Shown: positions 1 to 13,505 of the stretch, piece by piece
Position numbering within the stretch: position 1 is the first letter of the stretch
Layout: the number at the start of each line of letters is the position of its first letter
NCBI RefSeq assembly: GCF_007750395.1
Contig: NZ_CP036281.1
Location: forward strand, 2,751,001 to 2,815,000
Source: Polystyrenella longa
GTDB lineage: Bacteria > Planctomycetota > Planctomycetia > Planctomycetales > Planctomycetaceae
DNA length: 64,000 nucleotides
Reading direction: 5' to 3'
Position numbers and translations under genes: made by a program
Notes under the pieces: generated by a model
The model's database searches: none
Seen by the model: the letters and a program-made list of their open reading frames with translations, nothing else
What the model was told of the DNA's origin: nothing

Positions 1-164
1 TTCTGTTGAAAGCCCGAAAATGGGTCCCTTCTGCAGAGAACGACTGTCAAAGTGACAAATTCTGCCCATTTGGCAAATAGCCCAAACTACGCGAAGTTAC
101 GCATGGATCGCCGGATTTCCGTCATTTAAAGGCTCGCACTGATCTGCCCTGTTTACCTTGAACA

Positions 165-992
165 TCAGTGAAGTCCTTTGGTTTTCAGAAACTCGATTAA
201 CTCGTTCGGTCGATCCGACTGAATTCCAGTCGCCTTTAAAATGAGTCCCCGTTCCCAGCCCATTTTATTGTCAGAATCGCCAAGGCAATCGAACCAGAGT
301 TCGGCACCCAGTTCGCGAGCGAGTTCCGCTTGCTGATCCGTCCAGTCACTCAGGTTTCCATCGAGTGTTTCCGGTTTGACGTCCCGCATGATTTGTTTCA
401 GTTTCTCTTCCGTGTCTGGATGGCCCATCATGACTCGGATTTGCGGAGCATGTTGTTTGTACGCTTTCACTGTTTTTGCGGAGTAGCAATACACGATCGT
501 CTGCTCGATCATGTCGAATTCGTTAAGAAGCCTCACCACTTGACTGATATCGGCGTTCTTATGGTCGACATAGACGCCGATCTTTCCCTGGCAGGTTTCG
601 AGGCATTCTCGGAAAGTCGGGATTCGTGTTCCTTTCCACTCTTCTCCCCTTTTGATGCCTGCATCAAGTGACTGGACTTCCGTCAAAGTCAGTTCGGCTA
701 ATTTACCATGCCCGTTGGTGGTTCGGTCAACGGTGGAGTCGTGCAGGACAACCAGATGTCCGTCCGCAGTCGTCCGAACATCGAGTTCGACATAATCACA
801 GCCAATGTCGATGGCGGATGTGATCGCTGGAATCGTATTCTCAGGGAAATTAACATGATGTGCGCGATGGGCGACGACTTGGATTTGGGTGGGTTCGTCG
901 TCTGCGAAACTGCCTTGTGAGGACATCATTGAAATACAGGCCAAACTGAAAAGTTTCAGATAATTCGCACGGAAGGAGTGAAGGGACCGCAT
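165..992 (-). CDS. Secreted glycerophosphodiester phosphodiesterase (GDPD family)
   Basis: Predicted to hydrolyse glycerophosphodiesters to glycerol-3-phosphate and an alcohol. Residues 1-30 look like a Sec signal peptide ending near SFA|DD, so it probably acts outside the cytoplasm. Family motifs are visible: HR at 42-43 followed by PENT at 50-53, the ELDVR metal-binding strand (Glu69, Asp71) and VVLHD (His84). At 275 aa it is a normal length for a single-domain GDPD. The strand that usually carries a Glu-x-Lys reads YVDHK here, a small deviation. No Shine-Dalgarno is evident. The ATG lies only 16 nt beyond the hairpin that ends the gltBD transcript, so expression needs read-through or a promoter inside the gltD end. 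The family is firm; the substrate is unknown. Confidence 0.9.
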   Translation of the reverse strand: MRSLHSFRANYLKLFSLACISMMSSQGSFADDEPTQIQVVAHRAHHVNFPENTIPAITSAIDIGCDYVELDVRTTADGHLVVLHDSTVDRTTNGHGKLAELTLTEVQSLDAGIKRGEEWKGTRIPTFRECLETCQGKIGVYVDHKNADISQVVRLLNEFDMIEQTIVYCYSAKTVKAYKQHAPQIRVMMGHPDTEEKLKQIMRDVKPETLDGNLSDWTDQQAELARELGAELWFDCLGDSDNKMGWERGLILKATGIQSDRPNELIEFLKTKGLH

Positions 993-1007
993 TGATCATA
1001 GTCCATG

Positions 1008-1045
1008 AAAAAAAGCTGTAGAGAAGGTTGTCTTCTCTACAGCTT
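1008..1045 (-). terminator. Intrinsic terminator of gltBD
   Basis: A perfect 14-bp inverted repeat (1013-1026 with 1032-1045, loop of 5) is flanked at 1008-1014 by an A-run. That A-run is a U-run in a minus-strand transcript. It starts 45 nt beyond the gltD stop codon, as expected for the end of the operon. Confidence 0.85.
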
Positions 1046-1089
1046 CAGAAAATATTCGGAGCAGGTCAAGAGACCTGTTTAATACGTGA

Positions 1090-2577
1090 TTAACCTGGAA
1101 GTTGGGTTGATCCCATCAGGTAGCGGTCGCATTCGCGAGCGACGCCTCGGCCTTCGTTAATCGCCCAGACGATAAGTGATTGGCCGCGACGGCAGTCACC
1201 AGCGGCGAAAACGCCATCCACATTGGTCGCGTAATTACCGTATTCGGCTTCGTAATTGGAGCGGTTGTCACATGTGACGCCCAATTGCTCGGCAACTGGA
1301 GATTCAGGGCCCAGGAAACCAAGAGCAAGGAAAACGAGGTCGGCTTTGAGAACTCGCTCTGTACCTGGAATCGGACTGAAGGGGGCCCCACCCGGAATAG
1401 GTTTGGACCAGTCTACTTCGACTGTTTTCAGACCAGTCAAATTACCCTTGTCATCGCCGATAAACTCGACCGTGGAAACTTGAAACTGTCGTGGATCATC
1501 ACCGAAGACAGCCGCCGCTTCCTCGTGACCGTAATCGACGCGGAAGATCTTAGGCCATTGAGGCCAGGGATTGTCAGCAGCTCGTTCTGTAGGTGGTTCA
1601 GGAACGATCTCCAGGTTGACCAGTGATTTGCAGCCATGTCGCATGGAAGTTCCAAGGCAGTCGTTTCCGGTGTCTCCACCACCAATTACGATAACGTGTT
1701 TATCCTTCGCAGTGATGTAGTTGTCATCTTCCAAGTTACTGTCGAGCAGGCTTTTGGTGTTCTGATGGAGGAATTCCATAGCGAAGTGGACGCCTTTAAA
1801 CTCTCGTCCAGGCATATTGAGATCGCGAGGTTTAGTCGCTCCAGTGCAAAGCACGACGGAGTCAAAATCTTTCTTCAACTGTTCCGCCTGAATGTCTTTT
1901 CCGATTTCCATATTGGTAACGAACTTGATACCCTCTTCTTCAAGCAGTGTAACGCGTCGTTCGACCACGGGCTTTTCCAGTTTCATACTGGGAATACCGT
2001 ACATCAACAAACCACCGATGCGATCAGACCGTTCATAGACAGTGACTTCATGCCCTGCTTTGTTCAGCTCTGCTGCTGCGGCCAGGCCTGCGGGACCGGA
2101 GCCGACGACAGCCACTTTTTTGCCCGTACGCGATTCGGGAGGACAAGCAACGACCCATCCCTCTTCAAATCCACGGTCGATGATGGAAACTTCATTATGC
2201 TTGATCGTCACTGCAGGTTCGTTAATTCCCAGCACGCACGAACCTTCACAGGGGGCGGGACAAACTCGGCCGGTGAATTCCGGGAAGTTATTAGTCAGGT
2301 GAAGACGATCCAAGGCTTCGCGCCAGCGATTGCGGTAGATCAGATCGTTCCATTCGGGGATCAAGTTGTTAACCGGACAACCAGAAGCCATATTGGCGAT
2401 CAGATCGCCTGTATGGCAGAACGGAACGCCACAGTCCATGCAGCGTGCGCCCTGGCTGCGCATTTCATCTTCACTCATGTGATTATGAAATTCATTCCAG
2501 TCCAGAATACGCAGTTTGGCGTCGCGATCTGACGGTAATTGACGTTCAATTGATTTAAAGCCGGTAGGGTCACCCAT
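1090..2577 (-). CDS. gltD: Glutamate synthase (NADPH) small subunit
   Basis: This is the electron-input subunit of glutamate synthase. It oxidises NADPH through FAD and iron-sulfur clusters and passes electrons to GltB. The N-terminal cysteine-rich region has [12 protein letters not shown] and CPAPCEGSC. It is followed by an FAD dinucleotide-binding motif ([11 protein letters not shown]) and a second, NADPH-binding motif ([10 protein letters not shown]), with a C-terminal [12 protein letters not shown] motif that contacts FAD. The frame stays open to 2652, but the ATG at 2577 (MGDPTGF) matches the family N-terminus and gives about 495 aa, the usual length. It lies 142 nt downstream of gltB on the same strand, with a hairpin in the gap, so the two are probably one operon. 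Confidence 0.96.
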   Translation of the reverse strand: MGDPTGFKSIERQLPSDRDAKLRILDWNEFHNHMSEDEMRSQGARCMDCGVPFCHTGDLIANMASGCPVNNLIPEWNDLIYRNRWREALDRLHLTNNFPEFTGRVCPAPCEGSCVLGINEPAVTIKHNEVSIIDRGFEEGWVVACPPESRTGKKVAVVGSGPAGLAAAAELNKAGHEVTVYERSDRIGGLLMYGIPSMKLEKPVVERRVTLLEEEGIKFVTNMEIGKDIQAEQLKKDFDSVVLCTGATKPRDLNMPGREFKGVHFAMEFLHQNTKSLLDSNLEDDNYITAKDKHVIVIGGGDTGNDCLGTSMRHGCKSLVNLEIVPEPPTERAADNPWPQWPKIFRVDYGHEEAAAVFGDDPRQFQVSTVEFIGDDKGNLTGLKTVEVDWSKPIPGGAPFSPIPGTERVLKADLVFLALGFLGPESPVAEQLGVTCDNRSNYEAEYGNYATNVDGVFAAGDCRRGQSLIVWAINEGRGVARECDRYLMGSTQLPG

Positions 2578-2634
2578 TGTGAATCTCGTTTTGTAATCTA
2601 AGCACAAATTAAATAGTAATCGCTGCAAGTGGTT

Positions 2635-2668
2635 GAGTTCGAAGGGGGGCAATCCGCCCCGCGAACTC
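2635..2668 (-). other. Intercistronic hairpin between gltB and gltD
   Basis: GAGTTCG (2635-2641) pairs with CGAACTC (2662-2668) and encloses a second GC-rich stem (GGGGC/GCCCC). No U-run follows on the minus strand, so it is not a classical terminator. It may protect or process the mRNA between the two glutamate synthase cistrons. That role is inferred. Confidence 0.5.
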
Positions 2669-2719
2669 CTTCTGAACCAGATGCATCTGACCGACTCATG
2701 TCGATGCCAGTTTCTGGCC

Positions 2720-7309
<4,590 letters not shown>

Positions 7310-7617
7310 ATTAGTCGCTCAGATAAAGGGAGGGTCAGGCAAGCGGAAGCCCGCCATCACCGATTGAAGTACTACTTTTACTGGTATACGAAAACGGAAC
7401 TTCCATGACGACCGGTCGCGTGGAAACGATGTCGGCATAAGAATTCAGTTTTATATTTCAAATTTGATTGTCGTTGTTCAATTGTCTTGTTTAGTTTTCA
7501 GACCGTTAATAATTAGCCTGCCATGGAGCAGTAGCTTTCACGGAGACTGTTTGTAATTAACCGAAAGAAACTGAAGACAAACATGAGAACCAAAAGACTG
7601 GAGAGAGAAACAGGTTC
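7310..7617. other. Intergenic region upstream of gltB
   Basis: A 308-bp gap between the LysR gene and gltB, both on the minus strand. It must hold the gltB promoter unless transcription runs through from the regulator gene. It contains AT-rich tracts around 7440-7515. I cannot assign -35/-10 boxes or a LysR binding site with confidence, and I see no gene in it. Confidence 0.4.
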
Positions 7618-8571
7618 TCATATATTTGAGTTCGCGGCCTCCTGCCGCACATGGGCACGGTAATGATCGTTCACCATGCTTACATCGTCCACAAAATCAT
7701 TCTGCAGCATTTCCACAAATCGTTGTGCGGCGATGCTTAATTGTTTATGTCGACGATGCACAATTCCGAGAGGACGAACCCATTCCACACCGACGAGGCG
7801 AATCGCCTTTAAGGTGCCGAGAACTTCCTCGCGAACGACTGTTGGATGAGGCAGCAGAGAGATACCTGCGCCGGCTTCAACAGCCCGTTTTACGTTTTCA
7901 ATGTCATCAAATGTATGGGTGATATCGACTTGAACGCCTTCTTCTTTCAACCAGCGGTTGATCTGCCTTCTGATTTTTAGTTCAGACGACAATGCAATAA
8001 ACGGTTCACCGTTGATTGCGGAAGGTGCGATTTCGGATCGTGCCGCTAATGGGTGATCAGCCGGGACTACCAGCACAATCTCCTGTTTCTGCCAGGGTAG
8101 GCAGCTGTTCTCTCCCCCTTCTCTGGGAAAGGAGAGCAAGCCGAAATCGACCCGATCCTGAAGGACCTGTTCGTAGACATCGTCGGGATGTGAATAACTG
8201 AGTTGAATATCAATACCGGGGTATTGCTGCTGGAACTTTTTGATAAATCGTTCCATGCTCAGCAGGCCAACGGAGTAAATCGCTGAAATACGTATGCGGC
8301 CGGTGACATCATCCTGAATCGTTTTGAGACTTTCTTCGACCTGCCTGAACCGATCGAGAATATCGCGACATCCTGTAAGAAACACCTGACCTGCCGCAGT
8401 CAATTCCAGAGGACGGGTGGAGCGATTGATTAACTGTACGCCCAACCGTTCTTCCAGCGACTGCACCGCCTGACTTGCTGAAGATTGTGAGATGTGAATA
8501 ACCTTCGCCGCTTTGGAAAAGCTGCGATTAGTTGCCACTTCACAGAAGATTTCAACATTCTTCAAGTGCAT
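7618..8571 (-). CDS. LysR-family transcriptional regulator
   Basis: A DNA-binding activator or repressor with an N-terminal winged helix-turn-helix (about residues 1-60: FSKAAKVIHISQSSASQAV, then LEERLGVQL) and a C-terminal periplasmic-binding-protein-like effector domain (about 90-300). At about 317 aa it is typical for the family. The frame opens six codons earlier at 8589, but the ATG at 8571 (MHLKNVEIF) matches the usual LysR N-terminus. It sits directly upstream of gltB in the same orientation. The best-known glutamate synthase regulator of this family, Bacillus GltC, is instead encoded divergently. Control of gltBD, autoregulation, or an unrelated target are all possible, and the effector cannot be told from the sequence. 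Confidence 0.92.
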   Translation of the reverse strand: MHLKNVEIFCEVATNRSFSKAAKVIHISQSSASQAVQSLEERLGVQLINRSTRPLELTAAGQVFLTGCRDILDRFRQVEESLKTIQDDVTGRIRISAIYSVGLLSMERFIKKFQQQYPGIDIQLSYSHPDDVYEQVLQDRVDFGLLSFPREGGENSCLPWQKQEIVLVVPADHPLAARSEIAPSAINGEPFIALSSELKIRRQINRWLKEEGVQVDITHTFDDIENVKRAVEAGAGISLLPHPTVVREEVLGTLKAIRLVGVEWVRPLGIVHRRHKQLSIAAQRFVEMLQNDFVDDVSMVNDHYRAHVRQEAANSNI

Positions 8572-8589
8572 TTCAGGCTCACATGTCAA

Positions 8590-9155
8590 AAAGACATACT
8601 ATCAGGAAAAGCGATACAATGTCCTGCTTCGATTCACAGGGACGGATATTTAAACCCGTAAACAGCCAATCGTCAAGTCTTCAGACTGTCAGGACGACTT
8701 TTCCTGATCATTTTTCAGCCATTCAGGGTGAATAGCTTAACTATTGTCTCTCCCTTTTCAAACAAGGTGCATGCTCTTAAAGTCAATGAAATAAACTAGT
8801 TAGGGAGAATAATCCATATCAACTGCAGTCATCGTCGCTCGATGGATGCGATTCTCATTTCGCTGCCGTTCTCTGTTCGTTTGTGGGCCTCTGTGAGGCG
8901 GACAGTTTCTCGATTTGGCCGCGATTTCCCTGATCGGGCAGTATCGACAGAATCGATATTAGCTCCTGTCCTGAATGCAGCGAAGTTGATATAGCGATTG
9001 TTCGAGCTGTTCGGGATATGGAAGCTTTTTCCATTCTCAGGACAGTATTCGGGCTGGTTTGGTTCGGAAATTGGCAATGTGCAGGTCGATGAAGAAGAGG
9101 TCTCTCCCCTACCCGACTCTCATATAAAGTGAGTCAGTTTACTGAGGAAAAATGA
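8590..9155. other. Intergenic region without a supported gene
   Basis: A 566-bp gap between divergently oriented genes. One minus-strand open frame (8829-9077, 82 codons) has low-complexity, non-family-like content, and I do not support it. The region presumably carries promoters for the LysR gene and the small protein at 9156. No boxes are assigned. Confidence 0.4.
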
Positions 9156-9485
9156 ATGCCCACCGAGAAAACAGACATCGTAAAGGAATTACGATTGCGC
9201 AGCTGGGCTCGACAAAACTATGTCGCTCCAGCAGATCGGTCAACGGATTGGCACCCCATCGTTTTAGATGAAATGAATCGACGCGACGTGGAAGCGGCCG
9301 CGATGCAGGAAGATATCGCTGCCTGGCAACAAACAAAAACCAGTCCTTCCTCCATCGTCCCCCTTATTCCGGGAAGCCTGCTCAAGCTGCACCCTCCCCA
9401 TAAGGAAGTTCCGGCTCCAAAATTCATGAGCCAGGTACAATCTGCAGCAATTCGCGAAGAACTCGCCCGTTCAGGTTGGTATTAG
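9156..9485 (+). CDS. Small hypothetical protein, conserved-looking
   Basis: A 109-aa cytoplasmic-looking protein with no signal peptide, membrane segment or known motif. It begins MPTEKTDIVKELRLRSWAR. It has a central HPIVLDEMNRRD helix and a Pro-rich middle (LIPGSLLKLHPPHK). The composition is that of a real soluble protein (mixed charged and aromatic residues), and a strong terminator follows the stop by about 55 nt. I cannot name a function. It may be a planctomycete-restricted family, which is inference. Confidence 0.65.
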   Translation: MPTEKTDIVKELRLRSWARQNYVAPADRSTDWHPIVLDEMNRRDVEAAAMQEDIAAWQQTKTSPSSIVPLIPGSLLKLHPPHKEVPAPKFMSQVQSAAIREELARSGWY

Positions 9486-9534
9486 GAGTTGAGCTAAGCA
9501 GTTCTCCCTGTATTGACCTCAGAATATCTAATCT

Positions 9535-9580
9535 AAAAAATAGACCGCCTCGATCATAACGAATCGAGGCGGTCTCATTT
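9535..9580 (+). terminator. Intrinsic terminator
   Basis: A perfect 13-bp stem (9542-9554 with 9563-9575, loop of 8) is preceded by an A-run at 9535-9540 and followed by CATTT. It ends the small gene at 9156-9485. The A-run means it could also act on the minus strand. Confidence 0.85.
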
Positions 9581-9705
9581 ATGCGGCGACTGTTCTCATT
9601 GCAGGATGTTAGACGGCTGTCCTAGAATGATTCTCTCATCTGTACCGGTCATCGCTTGTTAAAAAGTGCCTGGGCAGAAAAGCACGCGGATATAAGGGAG
9701 AGGTG

Positions 9706-11079
9706 ATGTTGCGGAACGGAATCCAGGCAAGCGATCGAATTCTTCATTGGAACTCTTTGGGGATGCGTTCGGTCGTTGCGACAGCGATAGCGAGTCTCTT
9801 GCTGGGGGTGAGTCTGTCGGGATGTTCTTCGAAAGAGGAAGTAGATTCTTCCCGAACGAACTCCGTAGACAATAAGGGAGTGGCCAAGCTCAAAGAGTCG
9901 CAGTCCATTGCTCCGGAAGAGGCTCTGCGTCATTTGGTCGAAAACTTTCAGACTGAACCGGAACTTGTCTGGAATGCGTTGCCTGCCAGCTTTCAGGAAT
10001 CTCTACAAAATCAACAGCAGATGTTGGCTAAGCGAATCGATCCTACAGCGTGGCAACAAATGAATCGACTGCTGGGGCAATTGTCTCAGTTGTTTGAAAA
10101 ACATCGCGATGACATCCTGGATGCTCAAGACGAACAGCCTCTGCCGATGCTGGGTCGAATGAATGCATCGCAGTTGGATTATTTGCAGGGCATATTGAAA
10201 TCGCTGTCGTCCGCACCCTTTGCGGACTTGGAGAAGCTTCAAAATCGAGAGTTCAGAGAACTCTGGATGGCGCTGGCCCCTCAACTGTTCAAGCCTGTTT
10301 CCTCTCCTATTTCCAGTGAAAATACTAAGAGTACAAGCGAAACGGAACCTGAACCGGAGACGTTGCCCATACTCACGGACTATTTCGCAAGGTTATCACG
10401 TATTGATGTCAGTCTAGTGGAGCGTCAGGGGGACAAAGCGATCCTCAAGCTGGTTGATCCTCAGGTCCCCGACGAACCCTCGGAAATCGAGTTCGTCCTC
10501 GTCGAAGGGAAATGGATTCCAGCCAGCTGGAATGAATCGTGGCCACTCTGGATGGGGCGAACCAAGCTGGTACTCGATCAATTCGCCAACTACCTGAATG
10601 GTTTTGCCCTTGCGCAGTCCAGGCAGATACAGGAACTGGAAGATAGGTTGATGCAATTGAATACCATCGACGACCACGATGAGTTTGTAGTCGCGTGGCA
10701 GGGATCGATGCAGGAACTGAACGCACGATTGCCTGTCGCCTCTCGATTTTCAGTACCAACTAAAATAGACGCGCAACCTGCTCGCCAACCTTTGGAGGAG
10801 ATTGATATTCAGTCTACGGCGGTCATCGTGATTTCGCGTCCGCTCTCCAAAGCGGAAATCAAAACGTATTCGGCATTGATTCTGGAACTTAGCCAGTATC
10901 CGGAAGTCGCCGTACTATTGCCGCCTGAAGTTGATCAGCAACAGACTCGATTTCGCCTGATGCCTGTTCCGGACGTGGAGGCGGTATCAAAGAATATAGG
11001 TTTTGGAACAGTCGAAAAAATCGATTCGGCAACAAACCAGATTCTGGTCGTTCTTCCCTCCGAAAACACCGGTCAATAA
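9706..11079 (+). CDS. Predicted lipoprotein of unknown function
   Basis: About 457 aa, unrecognised. A hydrophobic stretch (VVATAIASLLLGVSLSGC) ends in a lipobox LSGC, so the mature protein should start at a lipidated Cys near residue 40 and sit on a membrane. The ATG at 9706 is preceded by AAGGGAG with 5-nt spacing; a later ATG at 9763 would give a more standard signal-peptide length. The mature part is helix-rich and charged, with repeated Gln/Leu heptad-like stretches (LENQQQMLAKR-like, LEDRLMQL). The C-terminal third is more beta-like. Nothing suggests an enzyme. It is flanked by strong terminators, so it is probably monocistronic. Confidence 0.8.
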   Translation: MLRNGIQASDRILHWNSLGMRSVVATAIASLLLGVSLSGCSSKEEVDSSRTNSVDNKGVAKLKESQSIAPEEALRHLVENFQTEPELVWNALPASFQESLQNQQQMLAKRIDPTAWQQMNRLLGQLSQLFEKHRDDILDAQDEQPLPMLGRMNASQLDYLQGILKSLSSAPFADLEKLQNREFRELWMALAPQLFKPVSSPISSENTKSTSETEPEPETLPILTDYFARLSRIDVSLVERQGDKAILKLVDPQVPDEPSEIEFVLVEGKWIPASWNESWPLWMGRTKLVLDQFANYLNGFALAQSRQIQELEDRLMQLNTIDDHDEFVVAWQGSMQELNARLPVASRFSVPTKIDAQPARQPLEEIDIQSTAVIVISRPLSKAEIKTYSALILELSQYPEVAVLLPPEVDQQQTRFRLMPVPDVEAVSKNIGFGTVEKIDSATNQILVVLPSENTGQ

Positions 11080-11116
11080 GGACTGCTGTTTCATGGGTGA
11101 TTAAGAATCGGCGCAC

Positions 11117-11149
11117 AAAAAAACCTGTCCGCCATATCGGGGACAGGTT
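11117..11149. terminator. Bidirectional intrinsic terminator
   Basis: A 9-bp stem (11122-11130 with 11141-11149) has an A7 run at 11117-11123, which gives a U-run on the minus strand. It lies between the convergent lipoprotein gene and the small acidic protein gene and suits the latter best. Confidence 0.75.
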
Positions 11150-11222
11150 AGTCGTATATTTCATCAGTGACGCTCGAAACGCCATGAGATTTTAGATCCC
11201 TCAAGGCTCTCTGTCGCAGTTT

Positions 11223-11435
11223 TTAGGCAGCTTCGGCAATATCGTCTTCCAAGTCTTCTTCGTCGTAAACCAGGTAATAGATATTGTTGATGGCGTCTTC
11301 CAGGTAAGCACGAATGTTTTCGCTTTCGACGGTTTCTGCCAGTGTTTCCAGATTACTGACAACGCGGTCAACTTCGTCGCTGGAAATCTCTTCGAAGTTT
11401 TCTTCTTCTACGGGGTCAATTAGCTCAGACATCAT
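11223..11435 (-). CDS. Small acidic protein
   Basis: A 70-aa, strongly acidic, helix-predicting protein (MMSELIDPVEEENFEEIS at the start, EEDLEDDIAEAA at the end). It has no signal peptide and no cysteines. The start is supported by AAGGAA about 4 nt upstream of two tandem ATGs (11435 and 11432). A terminator stands beyond the stop. The function is unknown. The overall negative charge and helical pattern would suit a binding or anti-aggregation partner, but that is speculation. Confidence 0.7.
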   Translation of the reverse strand: MMSELIDPVEEENFEEISSDEVDRVVSNLETLAETVESENIRAYLEDAINNIYYLVYDEEDLEDDIAEAA

Positions 11436-11545
11436 CGTGTTCCTTCGCGATAAAAATGCCCTGGGGTGGGTATAATAGTGTTTCGCAGGTCAACAATCAG
11501 CAACAACGCTGATGTTGGGGGGCCGGGTTTCAGGGGGTGTCCTGA

Positions 11546-11785
11546 TTATTCGTATTCTGCCCTGTTCGATCGAGATTCGTCCGTGAATCGATTGAGAACA
11601 GACTTGCAGCGGCATTCCTGAGGTTGGGGCCACATGGCGGAATTATAGAAGATTTCCAAATTCTCCCAACCCCAGTCTTCGGGAGTGATATCGGTCGCAG
11701 GAGATCGGAGACTTGAGTCTGGAAAACAAGAAAAAAACGCGAAAAACGGATCACTTGGCAATCGTTCCCAAACATCTTTTTCCAA
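11546..11785 (-). CDS. Doubtful small protein
   Basis: A 79-codon frame with a TTG start, rich in Trp, Phe and Pro (for example DWGWENLEIFYNS). The composition is not obviously random, but there is no good ribosome-binding site, and a second frame overlaps it almost completely (11530-11775). It fills part of the 430-bp gap between the acidic protein and the sialidase gene. I list it as a possibility only. Confidence 0.25.
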   Translation of the reverse strand: MEKDVWERLPSDPFFAFFSCFPDSSLRSPATDITPEDWGWENLEIFYNSAMWPQPQECRCKSVLNRFTDESRSNRAEYE

Positions 11786-11868
11786 CGTCTAAATTCTAAA
11801 TTCGTCTCAGGTCTGACCTTAGGCTAAGAGCTGGTTATCAGGCAGACGAGCTCCCACCTAATGGGGAA

Positions 11869-13116
11869 TTACGGTTTCCGGACCCAGTCTTCATCAAATC
11901 GAGCAACGGTGAGCAGAAAACTGCCAATGGGAGCTGTTCCGTCGGTACTTCTCCGTTCGTAAAAACAGAGAATGGTACCGTCATCCAGGGCCGCGAGATC
12001 GCTGTATCCGCTATAGCCTTCCTCCAGCGTGCGGTTGGCCATCCAGGATTGTCCTTCGTCTTCGCTCAGTTTGATCGATACATTCATTCGATCTCGCCCT
12101 TTTCCGGGTGCTTCTTTGCCATCACGGCGCGAGAGATTGTCTGGATTGGAAAAGGCAATTAACCCCGGATGATCGTTTGAAGGGTGGCGAACTCGAACGA
12201 TGCCCGCCATGCAAATCGGTTCGAGTAGTTCATCGTCGAACGTGGGCTTAGTCCAACCAGTGGCACCATCGTCGCTAGTCGTAATGAGACGCCGGTTGTT
12301 TTTCGATTCACTTCGAGCGTTCAACATCACTTTGCCGTCGGCTAACTCCACGACGCTTGTTTCGTTAGGGTTGATATATTCGTCGTTGTCCGGGATAGCA
12401 ATCTCGCCCCGCTGCCAGGTCTTTCCGTGATCATCACTGAAGATCGTCGAGGTAACTGACGGTCGATGGGCGTGTCCACCCGTTCCGAGCGAGAGCCATA
12501 CGGGAATAACCAACCTGCCTTGCTTTGAGCCTTGACGAAGTTGGATGCCATGTCCGGGACCTGTAGCGATGACCTTCCAGTCGTAATCAGAACGAAACTT
12601 TTTGAACGTGTTCGTAATTTCAACAGGTTCTGACCAGGTGGCTCCTTCGTCATCACTTCGCATGTAAAAACAACGCATGTATTCCAGGCAGTAGAGAAAG
12701 TGAACTGTGCCTGTTTCGTGGTCGACAATCGCGACGGGGTTGTTCACGGTGTTCTCGCCCGGTGTGTCAAGATTCTGGGCCGCTGCGACTGGATTGATAG
12801 GAAGATCGCCCTCAACTTTGACGATTTTTTGTGCAGGCAGCCAAGTGGTACCACCATCCGTGCTGCGACGCATCATGACGTCGATTCGGCCCCAGTCTCC
12901 GCGGTCCCCTTTACGTGCTTCGCAGTAAGCAAGAATCGTTCCCTTTTCAGTAACGACGATCCCCGGAATTCGGAACAGTTTGTAACCATCCTCTCCGGCA
13001 TGAAAAAGATCTGTCCGCGATACTTCTCCAGCAAAAGTGAATTGTCCTGCACTCACCAGAAGAGTAAATGCAAACAGACATAACAAAACTCGGAATGAGT
13101 AGATGGACGATTTCAT
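11869..13116 (-). CDS. Exported sialidase (exo-alpha-sialidase, GH33-like BNR protein)
   Basis: Predicted to release terminal sialic acids from glycans. The N-terminus (MKSSIYSFRVLLCLFAFTLLVSAGQFTFAG) is a Sec signal peptide. The mature protein begins with the FRIPG motif (active-site Arg) and GDRGDWG (acid/base Asp region). It carries several Asp boxes of the S-x-D-x-G-x-T-W type (STDGGTTW, SDDEGATW, SDDHGKTW, SEDEGQSW). A late GYSDLA motif carries the likely nucleophile Tyr. About 415 aa fit a single six-bladed propeller. The ATG at 13116 has AGGTG upstream and is preferred over a GTG at 13125. No transporter or lyase for sialate is adjacent, so the true substrate could be another acidic sugar. 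Confidence 0.92.
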   Translation of the reverse strand: MKSSIYSFRVLLCLFAFTLLVSAGQFTFAGEVSRTDLFHAGEDGYKLFRIPGIVVTEKGTILAYCEARKGDRGDWGRIDVMMRRSTDGGTTWLPAQKIVKVEGDLPINPVAAAQNLDTPGENTVNNPVAIVDHETGTVHFLYCLEYMRCFYMRSDDEGATWSEPVEITNTFKKFRSDYDWKVIATGPGHGIQLRQGSKQGRLVIPVWLSLGTGGHAHRPSVTSTIFSDDHGKTWQRGEIAIPDNDEYINPNETSVVELADGKVMLNARSESKNNRRLITTSDDGATGWTKPTFDDELLEPICMAGIVRVRHPSNDHPGLIAFSNPDNLSRRDGKEAPGKGRDRMNVSIKLSEDEGQSWMANRTLEEGYSGYSDLAALDDGTILCFYERRSTDGTAPIGSFLLTVARFDEDWVRKP

Positions 13117-13220
13117 CGGTAGCACCTGGTAGAAAAGTGGTCGTTGAAGGGAATCAAAAGCGGAGAGTCAATAGGTAATAGGACCGGTTTTTTTATACCC
13201 ATTGGTGATAGGTGAAAGAA

Positions 13221-13505
13221 CTATTTCTTTTTCGATTTTGTCTTTTTAGTTTTGGCTTTGGAAATCGTTTTCTTCGAGGACTTTTTAACCGACTTCTTTG
13301 CGGTCGCTTGCTTGCCTACGGTTTTCTTTTTAGAGCTCTTTTTCGCAGCGGTCTTTTTTGCAGCTTTCTTTTTTGTAGCGGCTTTTTTCGGAGCAGACTT
13401 TTTCTTTGCTGATTTCTTAGGTTTAGATTTGGCGTCTTCGAAAATGTTGTCCCAGTTACTGGCGAATTTTTTGGATGTTCCTGTGTGAACGGTATAGCCC
13501 GTCAT
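13221..13505 (-). CDS. Lysine/alanine-rich histone H1-like small protein
   Basis: A 94-aa protein. The first about 25 residues are ordinary (MTGYTVHTGTSKKFASNWDN). The remainder is almost only Lys, Ala, Ser and Thr in KKAAKK/KKSAPKK-type repeats, like eukaryotic H1 tails and bacterial AlgP/Hc1-type proteins. It is likely to bind nucleic acid. A strong GAAGGAGAG precedes the ATG, which supports real and perhaps abundant translation. Antisense frames across this region are Phe/Leu-rich shadows. A role in nucleoid condensation is inferred. Confidence 0.8.
   Translation of the reverse strand: MTGYTVHTGTSKKFASNWDNIFEDAKSKPKKSAKKKSAPKKAATKKKAAKKTAAKKSSKKKTVGKQATAKKSVKKSSKKTISKAKTKKTKSKKK

Noticed and set aside
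1636-2532. A 298-codon plus-strand frame inside gltD
   Set aside because: Antisense shadow of a clearly conserved flavoprotein gene; no family resemblance of its own.
13212-13488. Phe/Leu-rich plus-strand frames that look like membrane proteins
   Set aside because: They are the antisense of AAG/AAA lysine codons in the histone-like gene, which has a strong ribosome-binding site.
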